Under the pieces are notes generated by a model. That model saw nothing but the letters and a program-made list of their open reading frames with translations. It made no database searches and had not been told where the DNA came from. Source: Acidobacteriota bacterium (GTDB lineage: Bacteria; Acidobacteriota; Terriglobia; Acidiferrales; UBA7541). From it: 64,000 nt of DNA. How positions within the stretch are numbered: position 1 is the stretch's first letter; each line of letters begins with the position of its first letter. This document shows, piece after piece, positions 1 to 8,029 of the stretch. The stretch covers positions 1-64,000 of the forward strand of contig JAJPIE010000045.1 of assembly GCA_021324935.1 (NCBI GenBank), read 5' to 3'. A program made the translations under genes and the position numbers.

Positions 1-2
1 AG

Positions 3-101
3 CGGCAATCGCCGGTAGCAACTGAACGTGAGGAAGTGCAGATCACCAAGGCCAAAAACACGTTTCAAGCCGGCAGGCATGTGGAGACTCCGGACAACTA
101 G
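3..101 (+). CDS. Possible C-terminal tail of a gene entering from the left edge
   Basis: The frame starting at base 3 is open from the window edge and ends at a TAG at 99-101, giving a hydrophilic 32-residue tail that ends in HVETPDN. Nothing in it identifies a family. It is offered only because a gene may run in from the left; the stretch is too short to separate from chance. Confidence 0.3.
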   Translation, partial: RQSPVATEREEVQITKAKNTFQAGRHVETPDN

Positions 102-257
102 ACGCCCGGGAAGAAAGAAAAATCAACCCCAAGACCCAGGTTCCAGAAACCGGAACCCGGGGCAACCTCCGTCTCTCACTACTCCCTCGAGACGTGCCGC
201 AGTGTTATCCTCTCCCCGACCGTTATGTCAACCACTTCCGATCCCGGGCCACCCGCC

Positions 258-464
258 CAATCGATTTTTGATGTGCTCGGGTTTCAGCGGCTCTCGCAGC
301 AAGGGATTTTCCTGCAGATACAGCATGCCCAGGATCAGATAATTGCAGGCCCGCCAGAACGCGTCGGTCTTGCGCAATTATTCAGCGCTGAGCGGAGCGC
401 CTGGCACGGTCGAGCGCGCATTGCCGAATGCGCGCAACGCCAATGGGGGATGGATTTCAGCCAT
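258..464 (-). pseudogene. Phosphoketolase N-terminal fragment (decayed)
   Basis: Read on the minus strand from an ATG at 464, the translation contains [14 protein letters not shown], then [20 protein letters not shown]. This is the characteristic N-terminal block of xylulose-5-phosphate/fructose-6-phosphate phosphoketolases, which normally continue for about 790 residues. The copy is broken. An in-frame TAA at 378-380 falls just before LRKTDAF, homology fades after the PEHIKNRL segment, and a stop follows about 10 codons later. Nothing resembling the thiamine-diphosphate domain follows on either strand. It is a remnant of a deleted gene with no expected function. The identification rests on memory of the family motif, not on an alignment. 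Confidence 0.7.
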
Positions 465-1081
465 TACGGTGGTTGACTTGGGGACCTCCGTGTCCTCAGC
501 AAAATGATTGCGGACAAGTTCGGGTGGAAGTAGGGGGCCTGGTTGTGGCGGGGCGGCGGCTACAACTCAGCTCCGCCTGCTTCCAACGAAACATCGCGCG
601 CCGGCCCGAGCGGAGGGGATAGCGGGAATTGACGAGCCGCACGCAAAGCCAGTTTATCGCGTTCATGTTCCTGCAGTATTAAAAATGATACAAGGGCTCA
701 GGTCACGTTCTTATTGCCGTATTTTCGCCCGCCGGAAGCGGTTCCAAGGGCGCAACTGTCCATCCGGCAGTGTCAATCCTCCCAACACAAACGCGCAAAA
801 TTATTCCCAGCACAAGCAGGCTTCTCACAACAATCCCAGCAGCGCGATTGCCAACCGCCCCAGTAACGAGCACTCGAACAACAATCATCCGAACAATTCG
901 CATCCGAAGCCGGATTCACACACGCAACCTGCCCCTGAACACGAGAATATTGCTCACCCCAGCAGCCGCATGTGCCGGTAATTGCAAACTGCGCCGCCCC
1001 AAGGGCACCCGGAAAAATTCCCGGCGCCCTTACCTTTTCTCCCACCTCTTAAAGCTTGTTTCCGCGAGGGGAAAAAGAGTT
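465..1081. other. 617 bp with no confident gene
   Basis: I see no reading frame with a recognisable protein, ribosome-binding site or normal composition. Around 549-562 there is a GGCGGGGCGGCGGCTAC stretch resembling the palindromic repeat at 46010. From about 775 to 960 the plus strand is unusually rich in CAA/AAT/CCC/CAC triplets, so one plus-strand frame reads as an Asn/His/Pro/Ser-rich low-complexity peptide. This looks like decayed or noncoding sequence next to the phosphoketolase remnant. Confidence 0.5.
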
Positions 1082-1534
1082 TTACGGTCCGCCGTTCACG
1101 CCGCTCAAAAACCCTCCGAGGTGTCCGGTCAGTGCCAACAGACAGACACCGAGTATCTCCAAGCCGAACTTGAGCCCCGGGCTTACTGGGAAAGCATTCA
1201 CGAGTCGCGCACGCCATTCCAGCAGCCACACGGTCGCAATTACCAAGCTCGATCCCACGGCAGCCAGCAAATGCTGCAGCAGCGTTCCTTTCAGCCGCTG
1301 CCCCTCCAACGCCCATTGCCAGGCGATCAAACCGGTAGCTAGGGCGGGAAGCGACAAAATAGCGGCGGCACAGAAGTTGTAGTAGGCCGCCTGTGCCAGC
1401 CGTTCGCGCTGCAACCAGTAACCAACAGCGTCAAAAGCCACACCTGCGATGAAGAGCGCGATCGGAAAGTGGATCAACACTACGTGCTGTGCGTGCCGCG
1501 CCAGCAGCACGCTTCGCCAGTCAAAAGGGCTCAC
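1082..1534 (-). CDS. DUF2231-family membrane protein
   Basis: A 150-residue protein with about four hydrophobic helices: one after the HxxxxHFPIALFIAG motif near residues 17-32, then near 50-70, 85-105 and 125-145. An N-terminal HFPIAL block, a total length near 150 and four helices are typical of DUF2231 proteins, inner-membrane proteins of unknown biochemistry. They often lie beside cytochromes, cupredoxins and other redox genes. It starts 12 bp after the cupredoxin gene on the same strand, so it is probably the last gene of a three-gene operon with the cupredoxin and the metallophosphoesterase. The context suggests a role with periplasmic electron carriers, but that is inference. Confidence 0.75.
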   Translation of the reverse strand: MSPFDWRSVLLARHAQHVVLIHFPIALFIAGVAFDAVGYWLQRERLAQAAYYNFCAAAILSLPALATGLIAWQWALEGQRLKGTLLQHLLAAVGSSLVIATVWLLEWRARLVNAFPVSPGLKFGLEILGVCLLALTGHLGGFLSGVNGGP

Positions 1535-1546
1535 GGGGCGGTTTCC

Positions 1547-1903
1547 TTACTGCACCACGACCTTGCCGGTCATCTTGGGATGAATCGAGCAAAAGTACGA
1601 ATACGTGCCGGCCTTCGAAAACGTGTAGGAGAAGTTGTCGTCGGTATCGAGCGCCTTGGATTTGAACGTGCTCTTATCCTCGCTGACCACTGTGTGCGGG
1701 ATATCGTCGCGATTCACCCACTGCACGGTAGTTCCCACGGGCACCGTCAACGTATTCGGTGCAAAGGTGAAATTATCGATCTTCACTTGCGATCCGCCTT
1801 CGTTCGTCTTCGGCTGAGCTTCGCCCGCCGTCATCCCGGCCGAAAGCGCGAGCCCCACAATCACCGCCGTCGTAATTCCTATCCATTTGACGCGACTCTT
1901 CAT
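1547..1903 (-). CDS. Secreted cupredoxin (plastocyanin/amicyanin-like)
   Basis: A 118-residue exported blue-copper protein. Residues 1-29 form a signal peptide (basic start, hydrophobic core, ending near GEAQ). The rest is one cupredoxin domain with type-1 copper ligands at His70 (IPHTV), Cys105, His108 and Met111 (FCSIHPKM). It should shuttle single electrons in the periplasm; the partner is unknown. The start chosen is the ATG at 1903 because GAGGAGAG lies 7 bases upstream; an ATG 21 bases further out would leave that Shine-Dalgarno sequence inside the gene. It sits between the metallophosphoesterase (33 bp upstream) and DUF2231 (12 bp downstream), all on the minus strand. Confidence 0.85.
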   Translation of the reverse strand: MKSRVKWIGITTAVIVGLALSAGMTAGEAQPKTNEGGSQVKIDNFTFAPNTLTVPVGTTVQWVNRDDIPHTVVSEDKSTFKSKALDTDDNFSYTFSKAGTYSYFCSIHPKMTGKVVVQ

Positions 1904-1936
1904 TTTTGACTCTCCTCGTTTCATCCAATTCTGAAT

Positions 1937-2944
1937 TTAGTAGCTCTGGGTTCCTTGCATTTCCGAACTCATGGCGTCGGTCAAGTTGGAATCCACGATC
2001 GCCAGCGCGTGCTTCCCGCGCTTGAATTTCACACTGGTGATGCCCAGCAGTCCGCGCAGTTGCTCCGCCGGCACTTTCATCGGCCCTGGTGAATCCGCGG
2101 CTCCGGGGTGCGGCTGCGGAAAAGCTGTGGAAGCGGCGGTGTGAAATGTCACGTTGCCCTCCACTTTTTGCATCGTCTGGTGAATGTGCCCATTCAACAC
2201 GGTCACGGAGCCGAAACGCTTGAGATATCCCAGCGCCTGCGCGCTGTCTTCCGTTCCCCAACCCCATTGCGGATAAATGCTCCAGAGCGGAATATGTGCG
2301 AAGACCACAACCGGAGTGCTCGCCGTCAGCCCTTTCAGATCTTTTTCCAGCCACTCCAGTTGGTCTTGTCCAAGCGAGCCCAGCCCGCCGGCCTTCAGGT
2401 TCAATACGTTCACCAGACCCACGAAATGCACGCCTTTGCTGTCGAAGCTGTACCAACCGCTTCCGTTCGCAGTCTTGGCATAACGATCCAAATACTGCTT
2501 TCCGTCGTCGCCGATCACGTCGTGTTCCCCGGGCACAAAGAAGACCTGCTTGGCCGCGGCGCCTCTCAGAATTTGGTCCACGGTGTCGAACTCTTCCGGT
2601 TTCGCCAGGTGGCTGATGTCTCCCGTGTGCAGCAGAAATTCCGGCGAAATCTTCAGAGCATTGACTTTTTCCACCGCAGCTTGCAGCGTTCCCACCACGT
2701 CGGTATTCGCCGGCTTATTGAAGCCCATATGGCTGTCGCTGATTTGCGCAAAGCTAAGTTCTCCCTTCATTTCCGCCGGATCGAGTTCGGCCCAACGGCT
2801 CAAACTGTAGGAATTCAGCACGCCACCTTTCATCACGCACAGCGTCCCCGTGCCGGCCCAGGCCATGCATTTCAAAAACCCGCGGCGGTCGACACCATCC
2901 TGGTTGTGGTCGAACAATAGCTCGTCCCTCTTCTTGCCCTTCAT
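1937..2944 (-). CDS. Tat-exported calcineurin-like metallophosphoesterase
   Basis: A 335-residue predicted metal-dependent phosphoesterase. The N-terminus carries a twin-arginine signal (DRRGFLKCMAW near residues 19-29), so the folded enzyme is likely exported by Tat. The family metal-binding blocks follow in order: ISDSHMGF, TGDISH, PGEHD, FAHIPLW and NGHIHQT. These supply the Asp, His and Asn ligands of a di-metal centre. The substrate cannot be read from the sequence. The start at 2944 is chosen over an ATG 27 bases upstream because AGGAG stands six bases before it. It is the first gene of a likely operon with the cupredoxin and DUF2231 genes, an arrangement suggesting a periplasmic role. 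Confidence 0.85.
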   Translation of the reverse strand: MKGKKRDELLFDHNQDGVDRRGFLKCMAWAGTGTLCVMKGGVLNSYSLSRWAELDPAEMKGELSFAQISDSHMGFNKPANTDVVGTLQAAVEKVNALKISPEFLLHTGDISHLAKPEEFDTVDQILRGAAAKQVFFVPGEHDVIGDDGKQYLDRYAKTANGSGWYSFDSKGVHFVGLVNVLNLKAGGLGSLGQDQLEWLEKDLKGLTASTPVVVFAHIPLWSIYPQWGWGTEDSAQALGYLKRFGSVTVLNGHIHQTMQKVEGNVTFHTAASTAFPQPHPGAADSPGPMKVPAEQLRGLLGITSVKFKRGKHALAIVDSNLTDAMSSEMQGTQSY

Positions 2945-3185
2945 GTGTCGCTCCTGTCCTATCTCCATCACCTGCGTCTAAACCCGAATGGCTCGGGCCC
3001 TGGTTCCGGATTAGTGGCGCGGACTTGCAGAGAAAGGAGACAAGCCCGCGCCGTTCGTGCACCCGTTCATCAGTCCAGACAAGTCCTGGCGGCTTTTTAT
3101 TCCCACGGGCAGGCCTGGTTTTCAAAAAAATTGTTTTTCTTCTCGAAAACGAATTTGCAGGAATAAAATCGACCCCTCCCTGGTT

Positions 3186-3749
3186 ATGGATAAGAAGGGC
3201 GGAGAGAGGCTGGACGTGCTGGAAGAAGAGGATCGCGCCCGTTTCGAGGCCGTTGTTTTGCCGCACCTGGATGCCGCCTTCAACCTGGCGCGCTGGCTAC
3301 TTCGCAGCCGCGCCGATGCCGAAGACGTCGCCCAGGACGCGCTTCTACGCGCCTTTCGCGCGTTTGGCACATACCGTGCCGGCAATGCGCGCGCCTGGCT
3401 GCTTCAGATCGTGCGCAACGCGTGCTTCACCTGGTTGCAGCAGCACCACAAGGACGAGAATTTTTCGGAGTTCAACGAGGAGCGCATGCCGCAGGTGAGC
3501 GAGAATCCGGAGAGGCTGGCAATTGCCAGCAGCAACCGCCAACAGCTCACGCGCGCGCTCGAGGCGCTGCCCGCATCCTTTCGCGAAATCCTCGTTCTCC
3601 GCGAGCTCGAGGGCTGCTCGTACAAGGAGATCTCCGAAATTACTTCTCGCCCGATTGGCACGGTGATGTCGTCTCTCGCCCGCGCACGGCAGCAACTGCG
3701 CAGCGCGCTCGCGCAGCCGCCCGCAAAGGAGGTGCGCCGTGCCTTGTGA
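3186..3749 (+). CDS. ECF RNA polymerase sigma factor (RpoE-like)
   Basis: A 187-residue ECF sigma factor containing only regions 2 and 4. Region 2 spans about residues 20-85, with ADAEDVAQDALLRAFRAF and the aromatic, basic helix around NARAWLLQIVRNACF. Region 4 spans about 125-175 and includes LPASFREILVLRELEGCSYK followed by the recognition helix IGTVMSSLARARQQL. The start is taken at the ATG 3186 (MDKKGGERLD); the frame is open further upstream but that stretch is not sigma-like. The gene overlaps the next one by 11 bases, which encodes its likely anti-sigma factor. The signal it answers to is unknown. Confidence 0.88.
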   Translation: MDKKGGERLDVLEEEDRARFEAVVLPHLDAAFNLARWLLRSRADAEDVAQDALLRAFRAFGTYRAGNARAWLLQIVRNACFTWLQQHHKDENFSEFNEERMPQVSENPERLAIASSNRQQLTRALEALPASFREILVLRELEGCSYKEISEITSRPIGTVMSSLARARQQLRSALAQPPAKEVRRAL

Positions 3750-4494
3750 ATTTTCGCAAAACCAGTTGCACGGCTATCTCGATGGCGAGCTCGACGCCGT
3801 GAGCGCCTCTGAATTCGAAAAACACCTGGGGTCCTGCCCGGAATGCCAGCGCCTTCTGGCCGTGGATGAATCCCTGCGCAAGGCCATGCGAGATTCCATG
3901 TTGTATGAGCGGGCGCCGCGCACGCTGCGCGAAAATCTCTTCGGGCACTCCACGCAGCAGGTCTCGATGCAGTCACCGGCCGTGCGGTCCGCCTCCTGGC
4001 GCTGGCTAGCCGCTGCTGCCGCTCTTGTTCTTGCCGTGTTCCTCGGCTGGAGGCAAATCGGACATCCCTCTGGACCCTCTGCGACCCAACTTGCCGTCGC
4101 AGCCCTGGTTGACGCGCATCTCCGCTCGCTTCAGCCCGGTCATCTCGCCGACGTCGAATCCAGCGACCAGCACACGGTAAAACCCTGGTTTGATGGCCGG
4201 CTGGACTTCGCACCCCCTGTGCCGGATTTTTCTGGCGACGGATTCCCCCTGCTCGGCGGCCGCCTCGATGTAGTGCAGGGCCGAACCGTCGCCGCCCTGG
4301 TTTATGGCCGCCGCAAGCACATCATTAACGTCTTTGTCGAAAAAGCTTCACCGGTGATTGCGTGGACCGGCTCCGGGTCAACTCAGGGCTACCAATGGAT
4401 CGCGTGGCAAAAGGATGCGTTCACCCTCTGCGCCGTCTCCGATGTATCTTCCGCCGATCTGAACACCCTGAAAGACTTGTTCCTCGCGCAATAG
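3739..4494 (+). CDS. Membrane-anchored zinc anti-sigma factor
   Basis: A 251-residue protein starting at GTG 3739, directly preceded by AAAGGAGG inside the end of the sigma gene. The N-terminal cytoplasmic domain has the ZAS pattern HxxxCxxC (His29, Cys33, Cys36) following a CxxxxxQLHGYLDGELD helix, as in RsrA/ChrR-type anti-sigma factors that sequester sigma in its inactive form. A single membrane helix spans about residues 88-104. The C-terminal ~140 residues are periplasmic and could be the sensor domain. Translational coupling to the sigma gene supports a sigma/anti-sigma pair, probably released by redox or envelope stress. The specific trigger is not visible. Confidence 0.85.
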   Translation: MPCEFSQNQLHGYLDGELDAVSASEFEKHLGSCPECQRLLAVDESLRKAMRDSMLYERAPRTLRENLFGHSTQQVSMQSPAVRSASWRWLAAAAALVLAVFLGWRQIGHPSGPSATQLAVAALVDAHLRSLQPGHLADVESSDQHTVKPWFDGRLDFAPPVPDFSGDGFPLLGGRLDVVQGRTVAALVYGRRKHIINVFVEKASPVIAWTGSGSTQGYQWIAWQKDAFTLCAVSDVSSADLNTLKDLFLAQ

Positions 4495-4532
4495 AGCACA
4501 GAGCGGCGAAGCACATCGTAGGTCCCATCGGC

Positions 4533-4557
4533 GAAAAACGGCCTGTGGCCGTTTTTC
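4533..4557. terminator. Palindromic hairpin, likely intrinsic terminator
   Basis: Perfect 11-bp arms GAAAAACGGCC and GGCCGTTTTTC flank a TGT loop 38 bases after the anti-sigma stop. The T-run lies inside the 3' arm on either strand, so it could work in both directions. It closes the sigma/anti-sigma operon. Confidence 0.7.
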
Positions 4558-4621
4558 CGCTACCCGGAATTGACGGACGCCTCGCCAAAGTAGCATTATC
4601 TTTCTCTCGGGCGGACCCATG

Positions 4622-4639
4622 ACCATCGATTACGATGGT
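4622..4639. promoter_or_regulatory. Inverted repeat upstream of acs
   Basis: ACCATCG and CGATGGT, separated by ATTA, form a perfect 7-bp inverted repeat about 90 bases before the acetyl-CoA synthetase start. Spacing and position suit an operator for a dimeric regulator, but no regulator is identified and a chance palindrome is possible. Confidence 0.35.
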
Positions 4640-4728
4640 TCACCTCGCTCTTCCGCAACGCGCTGCTCCGCGCTTGTGCCCAATTCGATCGAGTTTTGCA
4701 GTCCTGCTAACCAAAGGGAGTTGCCGCC

Positions 4729-6858
4729 GTGCCAAAAACCGTCGCGAAAAAACCCGCTGCCAAGAAAGCGCGTCCGAAAAAGGAAAAGATCACCGAAGCG
4801 CAGATTGCGGTTCACTGGAAAGAAGAAGACTACATTCGCCCGCCCGCGCGATTCATCGCCCAGGCCAATCTCAACGATCCCCACGTTCTCGAGCGTTTCA
4901 GCGAAAAGTACTTCCCGGAATGCTTTCGCGAATATGCGGAGCTGCTGCACTGGGACCAGTATTGGCACACCACGCTGGACACCAACCACCCGCCCTTCTG
5001 GAAATGGTTCGTTGGTGGAAAGCTTAATGTCAGTTTCAACTGCGTGGACCGTCATCTCGCCAAATATAAAAATAAGGCTGCGTTCATCTTTGTTCCGGAA
5101 CCGGAGGACGAACACCATACTGTCGTTACCTACCAGGAGCTCTATCGCCGCGTGAATGAAGTCGCCTCCGCGCTCCGCGAATTTGCCGGGCTGCAAAAGG
5201 GAGACCGCGTCACCATTCACATGCCCATGATTCCGGAACTGCCCATCACCATGCTGGCCTGCGCCCGCCTGGGCGTGATCCACTCCGTGGTATTCGGCGG
5301 ATTCTCCGGCGAGGCCTGCGGCTTGCGCGCCGCGGACTCCGGCAGCCGCGTTCTGATCTACGCCGACGGCTATCATCGCAACGGCCGCTGGATCGACCAC
5401 AAGGCCAGCGCGGACGTGGCCGTGGAAACCGCCAAAAAAGAAGGCCAGCACATTGACAAGGTCCTCGTCTGGCGCCGCTATTCTCACAAATATTCCTCCG
5501 ATGCTCCCATGATCCTGGAGCGCGACTTCTTCATGGACGAAATCCTGAAGGATCATCGCAACAAGGTTGTTGAACCCGTTTCCATGGACGCCGAAGATCC
5601 CCTCTTCCTGATGTACACCAGCGGCACTACCGGGAAGCCCAAGGGCTGCCAACACCGCACTGGAGGGTATCTCGCCTACGTTACTGGGACGTCCAAGTAT
5701 TACCAAGACATCCATCCCGAGGACGTCTATTGGTGCATGGCGGATATCGGCTGGATTACCGGCCATTCCTACATCGTCTATGGCCCCCTGGCGCTCGGAG
5801 CCAGCAGCGTTCTCTATGAAGGCGTCCCGCAATTCCCGGATGCCGGGCGCCCCTGGCGCATCGCCGAACGCCTGGACGTGAACATCTTTCACACTTCACC
5901 CACCGCCATCCGCATGCTGCGCAAAGCGGGGGCCGACGAGCCGAAAAAGCACAGTTTCCGCTTCAAGCACATGACCACGGTCGGCGAACCGATCGAGCCC
6001 GAAGTCTGGCGCTGGTATTACGAAGTGGTGGGCAAGGGCGAAGCCGTGATTGTGGACACCTGGTGGCAAACGGAAACCGGCGGCTTCCTCTGCACCACCA
6101 AGCCTGCGCTGGATCCGATGAAGCCCGGCAGCGCCGGCCCCGCCTGCCTGGGCATCTATCCGGTAATTTGGGATGAGAACGGCAAGGAGGTCGATTCGAA
6201 ATCGCACGCCGCCGGGAACATCTGCATCCGCAATCCGTGGCCCGGCATCATGCAGACCATCTGGGGCGACCCGCAGCGCTTTGTCAACAACTACTACAAG
6301 AAATACAACACCAATCCCCACAGCAAAGATTGGCGCGACTGGCCGTATTACGCCGCCGACGGGGCCGTGCTCTCTCCCGACGGCTACTATCGCATCCTTG
6401 GCCGCGTCGACGACGTCATCAACGTTGCCGGCCATCGCCTAGGCACTAAGGAAATCGAGTCCGCCTGCCTCACCGTCCCGGAGATCGCCGAAGCCGCCGT
6501 GGTTCCCGTGGTCGACGAAATCAAGGGCCGCGTGCCGGAAATCTATGTTTCGTTGAAGCCCGGCATCCGCTCCAACCGCGCTGTCACCGAAAAACTAATC
6601 GCCACCATCGAAACCATGATCGGAAAGATTGCACGGCCCAAGCGCGTGCACATCGTACCGGATATGCCCAAGACCCGCTCTGGCAAAATCATGCGCCGCG
6701 TCCTGGCCGCCATCTCCAACCGCATGGACACCGGCGACATCACCACCCTGGCCAATCCGGACATTGTCGAGCAGGTCCGTCAGGTGGTACAGGGCCGCGA
6801 ACGCGTGCCCCTCAACGAAGGCCCCGAAGACATCAAGCTCTTCGGTGAAGAGCGCTAG
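4729..6858 (+). CDS. acs: AMP-forming acetyl-CoA synthetase
   Basis: A 709-residue acyl-adenylate-forming enzyme that activates acetate with ATP and CoA to acetyl-CoA in the cytoplasm. Visible motifs are the phosphate loop YTSGTTGKPKG, the adenine-binding TWWQTETGG and the C-terminal PKTRSGKIMRR. Lys653 in the last motif is the catalytic lysine and usual acetylation site. The GTG start at 4729 follows AAAGGGAG. The protein is about 50 residues longer than typical Acs: residues 2-21 are an Ala/Lys/Pro-rich basic tail not seen in most homologues. Propionate or another short acid cannot be excluded as substrate. It stands alone, with the sigma operon upstream and an insertion remnant downstream. 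Confidence 0.9.
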   Translation: MPKTVAKKPAAKKARPKKEKITEAQIAVHWKEEDYIRPPARFIAQANLNDPHVLERFSEKYFPECFREYAELLHWDQYWHTTLDTNHPPFWKWFVGGKLNVSFNCVDRHLAKYKNKAAFIFVPEPEDEHHTVVTYQELYRRVNEVASALREFAGLQKGDRVTIHMPMIPELPITMLACARLGVIHSVVFGGFSGEACGLRAADSGSRVLIYADGYHRNGRWIDHKASADVAVETAKKEGQHIDKVLVWRRYSHKYSSDAPMILERDFFMDEILKDHRNKVVEPVSMDAEDPLFLMYTSGTTGKPKGCQHRTGGYLAYVTGTSKYYQDIHPEDVYWCMADIGWITGHSYIVYGPLALGASSVLYEGVPQFPDAGRPWRIAERLDVNIFHTSPTAIRMLRKAGADEPKKHSFRFKHMTTVGEPIEPEVWRWYYEVVGKGEAVIVDTWWQTETGGFLCTTKPALDPMKPGSAGPACLGIYPVIWDENGKEVDSKSHAAGNICIRNPWPGIMQTIWGDPQRFVNNYYKKYNTNPHSKDWRDWPYYAADGAVLSPDGYYRILGRVDDVINVAGHRLGTKEIESACLTVPEIAEAAVVPVVDEIKGRVPEIYVSLKPGIRSNRAVTEKLIATIETMIGKIARPKRVHIVPDMPKTRSGKIMRRVLAAISNRMDTGDITTLANPDIVEQVRQVVQGRERVPLNEGPEDIKLFGEER

Positions 6859-7009
6859 ATATGTGTCGTTAGCCTCAACTGAACTTAGTTAGAGATCAGC
6901 GGACAGTTAGCACCGAATTGCAGGAGTGAACGCAAGTGGGTGCTCCGGGACTCCGGTGGTAGGATTTCGGTTGTTCGAAGACTGAAAACTTACCTCAAGG
7001 AGAAGAACC

Positions 7010-7117
7010 ATGAGCACCCGGGAAAAACTTATCAAGGCTCGGCTGGGAATGCTAGCCCTGGCCGAGGAGTTGCAGAACATCTCGCTGGTTTGCCGCAAGG
7101 CGTGTATCTCGCGCTCT
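7010..7117 (+). mobile_element. IS481-type transposase N-terminal remnant
   Basis: After AGGAG at 6998-7002, an ATG opens a 36-residue stretch beginning STREKLIKARLGMLALAEEL. This matches the helix-turn-helix start of a common IS481-like transposase group (about 330 residues when intact). Similarity stops after CISRS at about 7117 and the frame then runs into unrelated sequence. No integrase DDE core remains. The flanks 6859-7009 and 7118-7281 hold no other recognisable gene; a TGTCGTTAG near 6864 could be a relic of the element's left end. This is a dead fragment that marks past insertion next to the toxin-antitoxin genes. Confidence 0.65.
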
Positions 7118-7281
7118 TGTGTGGGCTGGTGTATCCCCGGAATAGCGAGTCTCATTAACGCTAGCAAAGTAAGGATTCAAAAACGGAACGTGTTGAGATC
7201 TAAAGCGTTTCCGTATCGGTCCAAATGCGCTCGATGGCATCACTTGCTCTACCGCTGCGGGGAATCCAAACAATCCCCATC

Positions 7282-7698
7282 TCAAAAGGGATTGACTACC
7301 TGGACGCCGCCGTACACTTGTCCGTGAGACAAATCTTCCGAGTAAAGCACTGTGCATCCAGCGCTCCCGGCCGCCTGCACAATCAGTGCGTCCCAGAATG
7401 AAAGCTGATATTTCCGTTCGACTTCCAGCGCCCGCAATACGGATGCTGGTGTATTCAGAACCGTTTCCCAATTCATGAAGTCTTCGATAGCTTCCCGCGT
7501 CTCCTGCCATCCAACCGATGGACTGGATTTCCGGCGAATGTTTACACAGAACTCCTGGAGGACTTGCGTGCTCAATACTCCTCGTTTTTCGCGCCATAAG
7601 GTCGCAAGCAATGCTTTTGCTGCTTCGAATTTCTCGCCGGCATTCCGCTGGTGCGCATAGACAAGAATGTTGGAATCCACAAACGCCTTACCGCTCAT
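7282..7698 (-). CDS. PIN-domain ribonuclease toxin (VapC-like)
   Basis: A 138-residue single PIN domain with the acidic metal-binding set Asp8 (VDSNILVYA), Glu49 (VLQEF), Asp103 (FWDALIV) and Asp122 (SEDL). Members cut RNA, often tRNA or rRNA, and are held inactive by a cognate antitoxin. It overlaps the preceding antitoxin gene by 11 bases on the minus strand, the usual coupling for this toxin type. All four acidic positions are present, so it should be active. The target RNA is unknown. It lies between a transposase remnant and a pentapeptide-repeat gene, consistent with an accessory, transferable location. Confidence 0.85.
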   Translation of the reverse strand: MSGKAFVDSNILVYAHQRNAGEKFEAAKALLATLWREKRGVLSTQVLQEFCVNIRRKSSPSVGWQETREAIEDFMNWETVLNTPASVLRALEVERKYQLSFWDALIVQAAGSAGCTVLYSEDLSHGQVYGGVQVVNPF

Positions 7699-7951
7699 GC
7701 AACTCGTCTCGCGATTTGGGCTTTTGCCAGTCGAACTGCCAGCCTTTTTCCATCCGCGCCAAGGAACGCTTCATGGCCTGCTCGTACTCGCCGCCATCCT
7801 GAACGATGCGCGCGGCGCTTTCCGTTAAAAGGGCGCTTACAGAGGCCCCACGTTTCGCCGCCACCACTTTGAGTGCACGGACCAGGTCTCGGTCCAACTT
7901 GATCGTAAAATTGACCTTTTCAACGGATGCGGATTTTTCTTTCTTAGTCAT
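7688..7951 (-). CDS. Antitoxin, ribbon-helix-helix type
   Basis: An 87-residue basic protein. Residues 13-45 (VNFTIKLDRDLVRALKVV followed by AAKRGASVSALLTE) fit a ribbon-helix-helix DNA-binding fold: a short beta strand, then two helices. The C-terminal 35 residues, rich in Trp, Lys and Glu, probably wrap the PIN toxin. It starts at an ATG whose last base is 7951 and overlaps the toxin gene. A perfect 10-bp inverted repeat stands immediately upstream and is the likely autoregulatory operator, as in other VapBC modules. Confidence 0.8.
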   Translation of the reverse strand: MTKKEKSASVEKVNFTIKLDRDLVRALKVVAAKRGASVSALLTESAARIVQDGGEYEQAMKRSLARMEKGWQFDWQKPKSRDELHER

Positions 7952-7952
7952 A

Positions 7953-7980
7953 TGTGCTGCACATATTTAAGTGCAGCACA
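7953..7980. promoter_or_regulatory. Palindromic operator of the toxin-antitoxin operon
   Basis: TGTGCTGCAC and GTGCAGCACA are perfect 10-bp arms around the 8-bp spacer ATATTTAA. The repeat begins one base upstream of the antitoxin start codon. Its A+T-rich centre could also form part of the promoter. The position suits repression by the antitoxin dimer or the toxin-antitoxin complex. Confidence 0.75.
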
Positions 7981-8029
7981 AGTATGCGTGCTTTTGCCTC
8001 CCTAGTCAAGGCATCGGACGGGACATCGG

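Noticed and set aside
770..1045. Low-complexity Asn/His/Pro/Ser-rich or hydrophobic small protein
   Set aside because: Frames on both strands look odd in composition but have no ribosome-binding site, family motif or conserved architecture; treated as noncoding.
7052..7597. 181-codon minus-strand frame overlapping the toxin and transposase remnant
   Set aside because: It lies out of frame over the PIN toxin gene, which has intact catalytic residues, and shows no family features.
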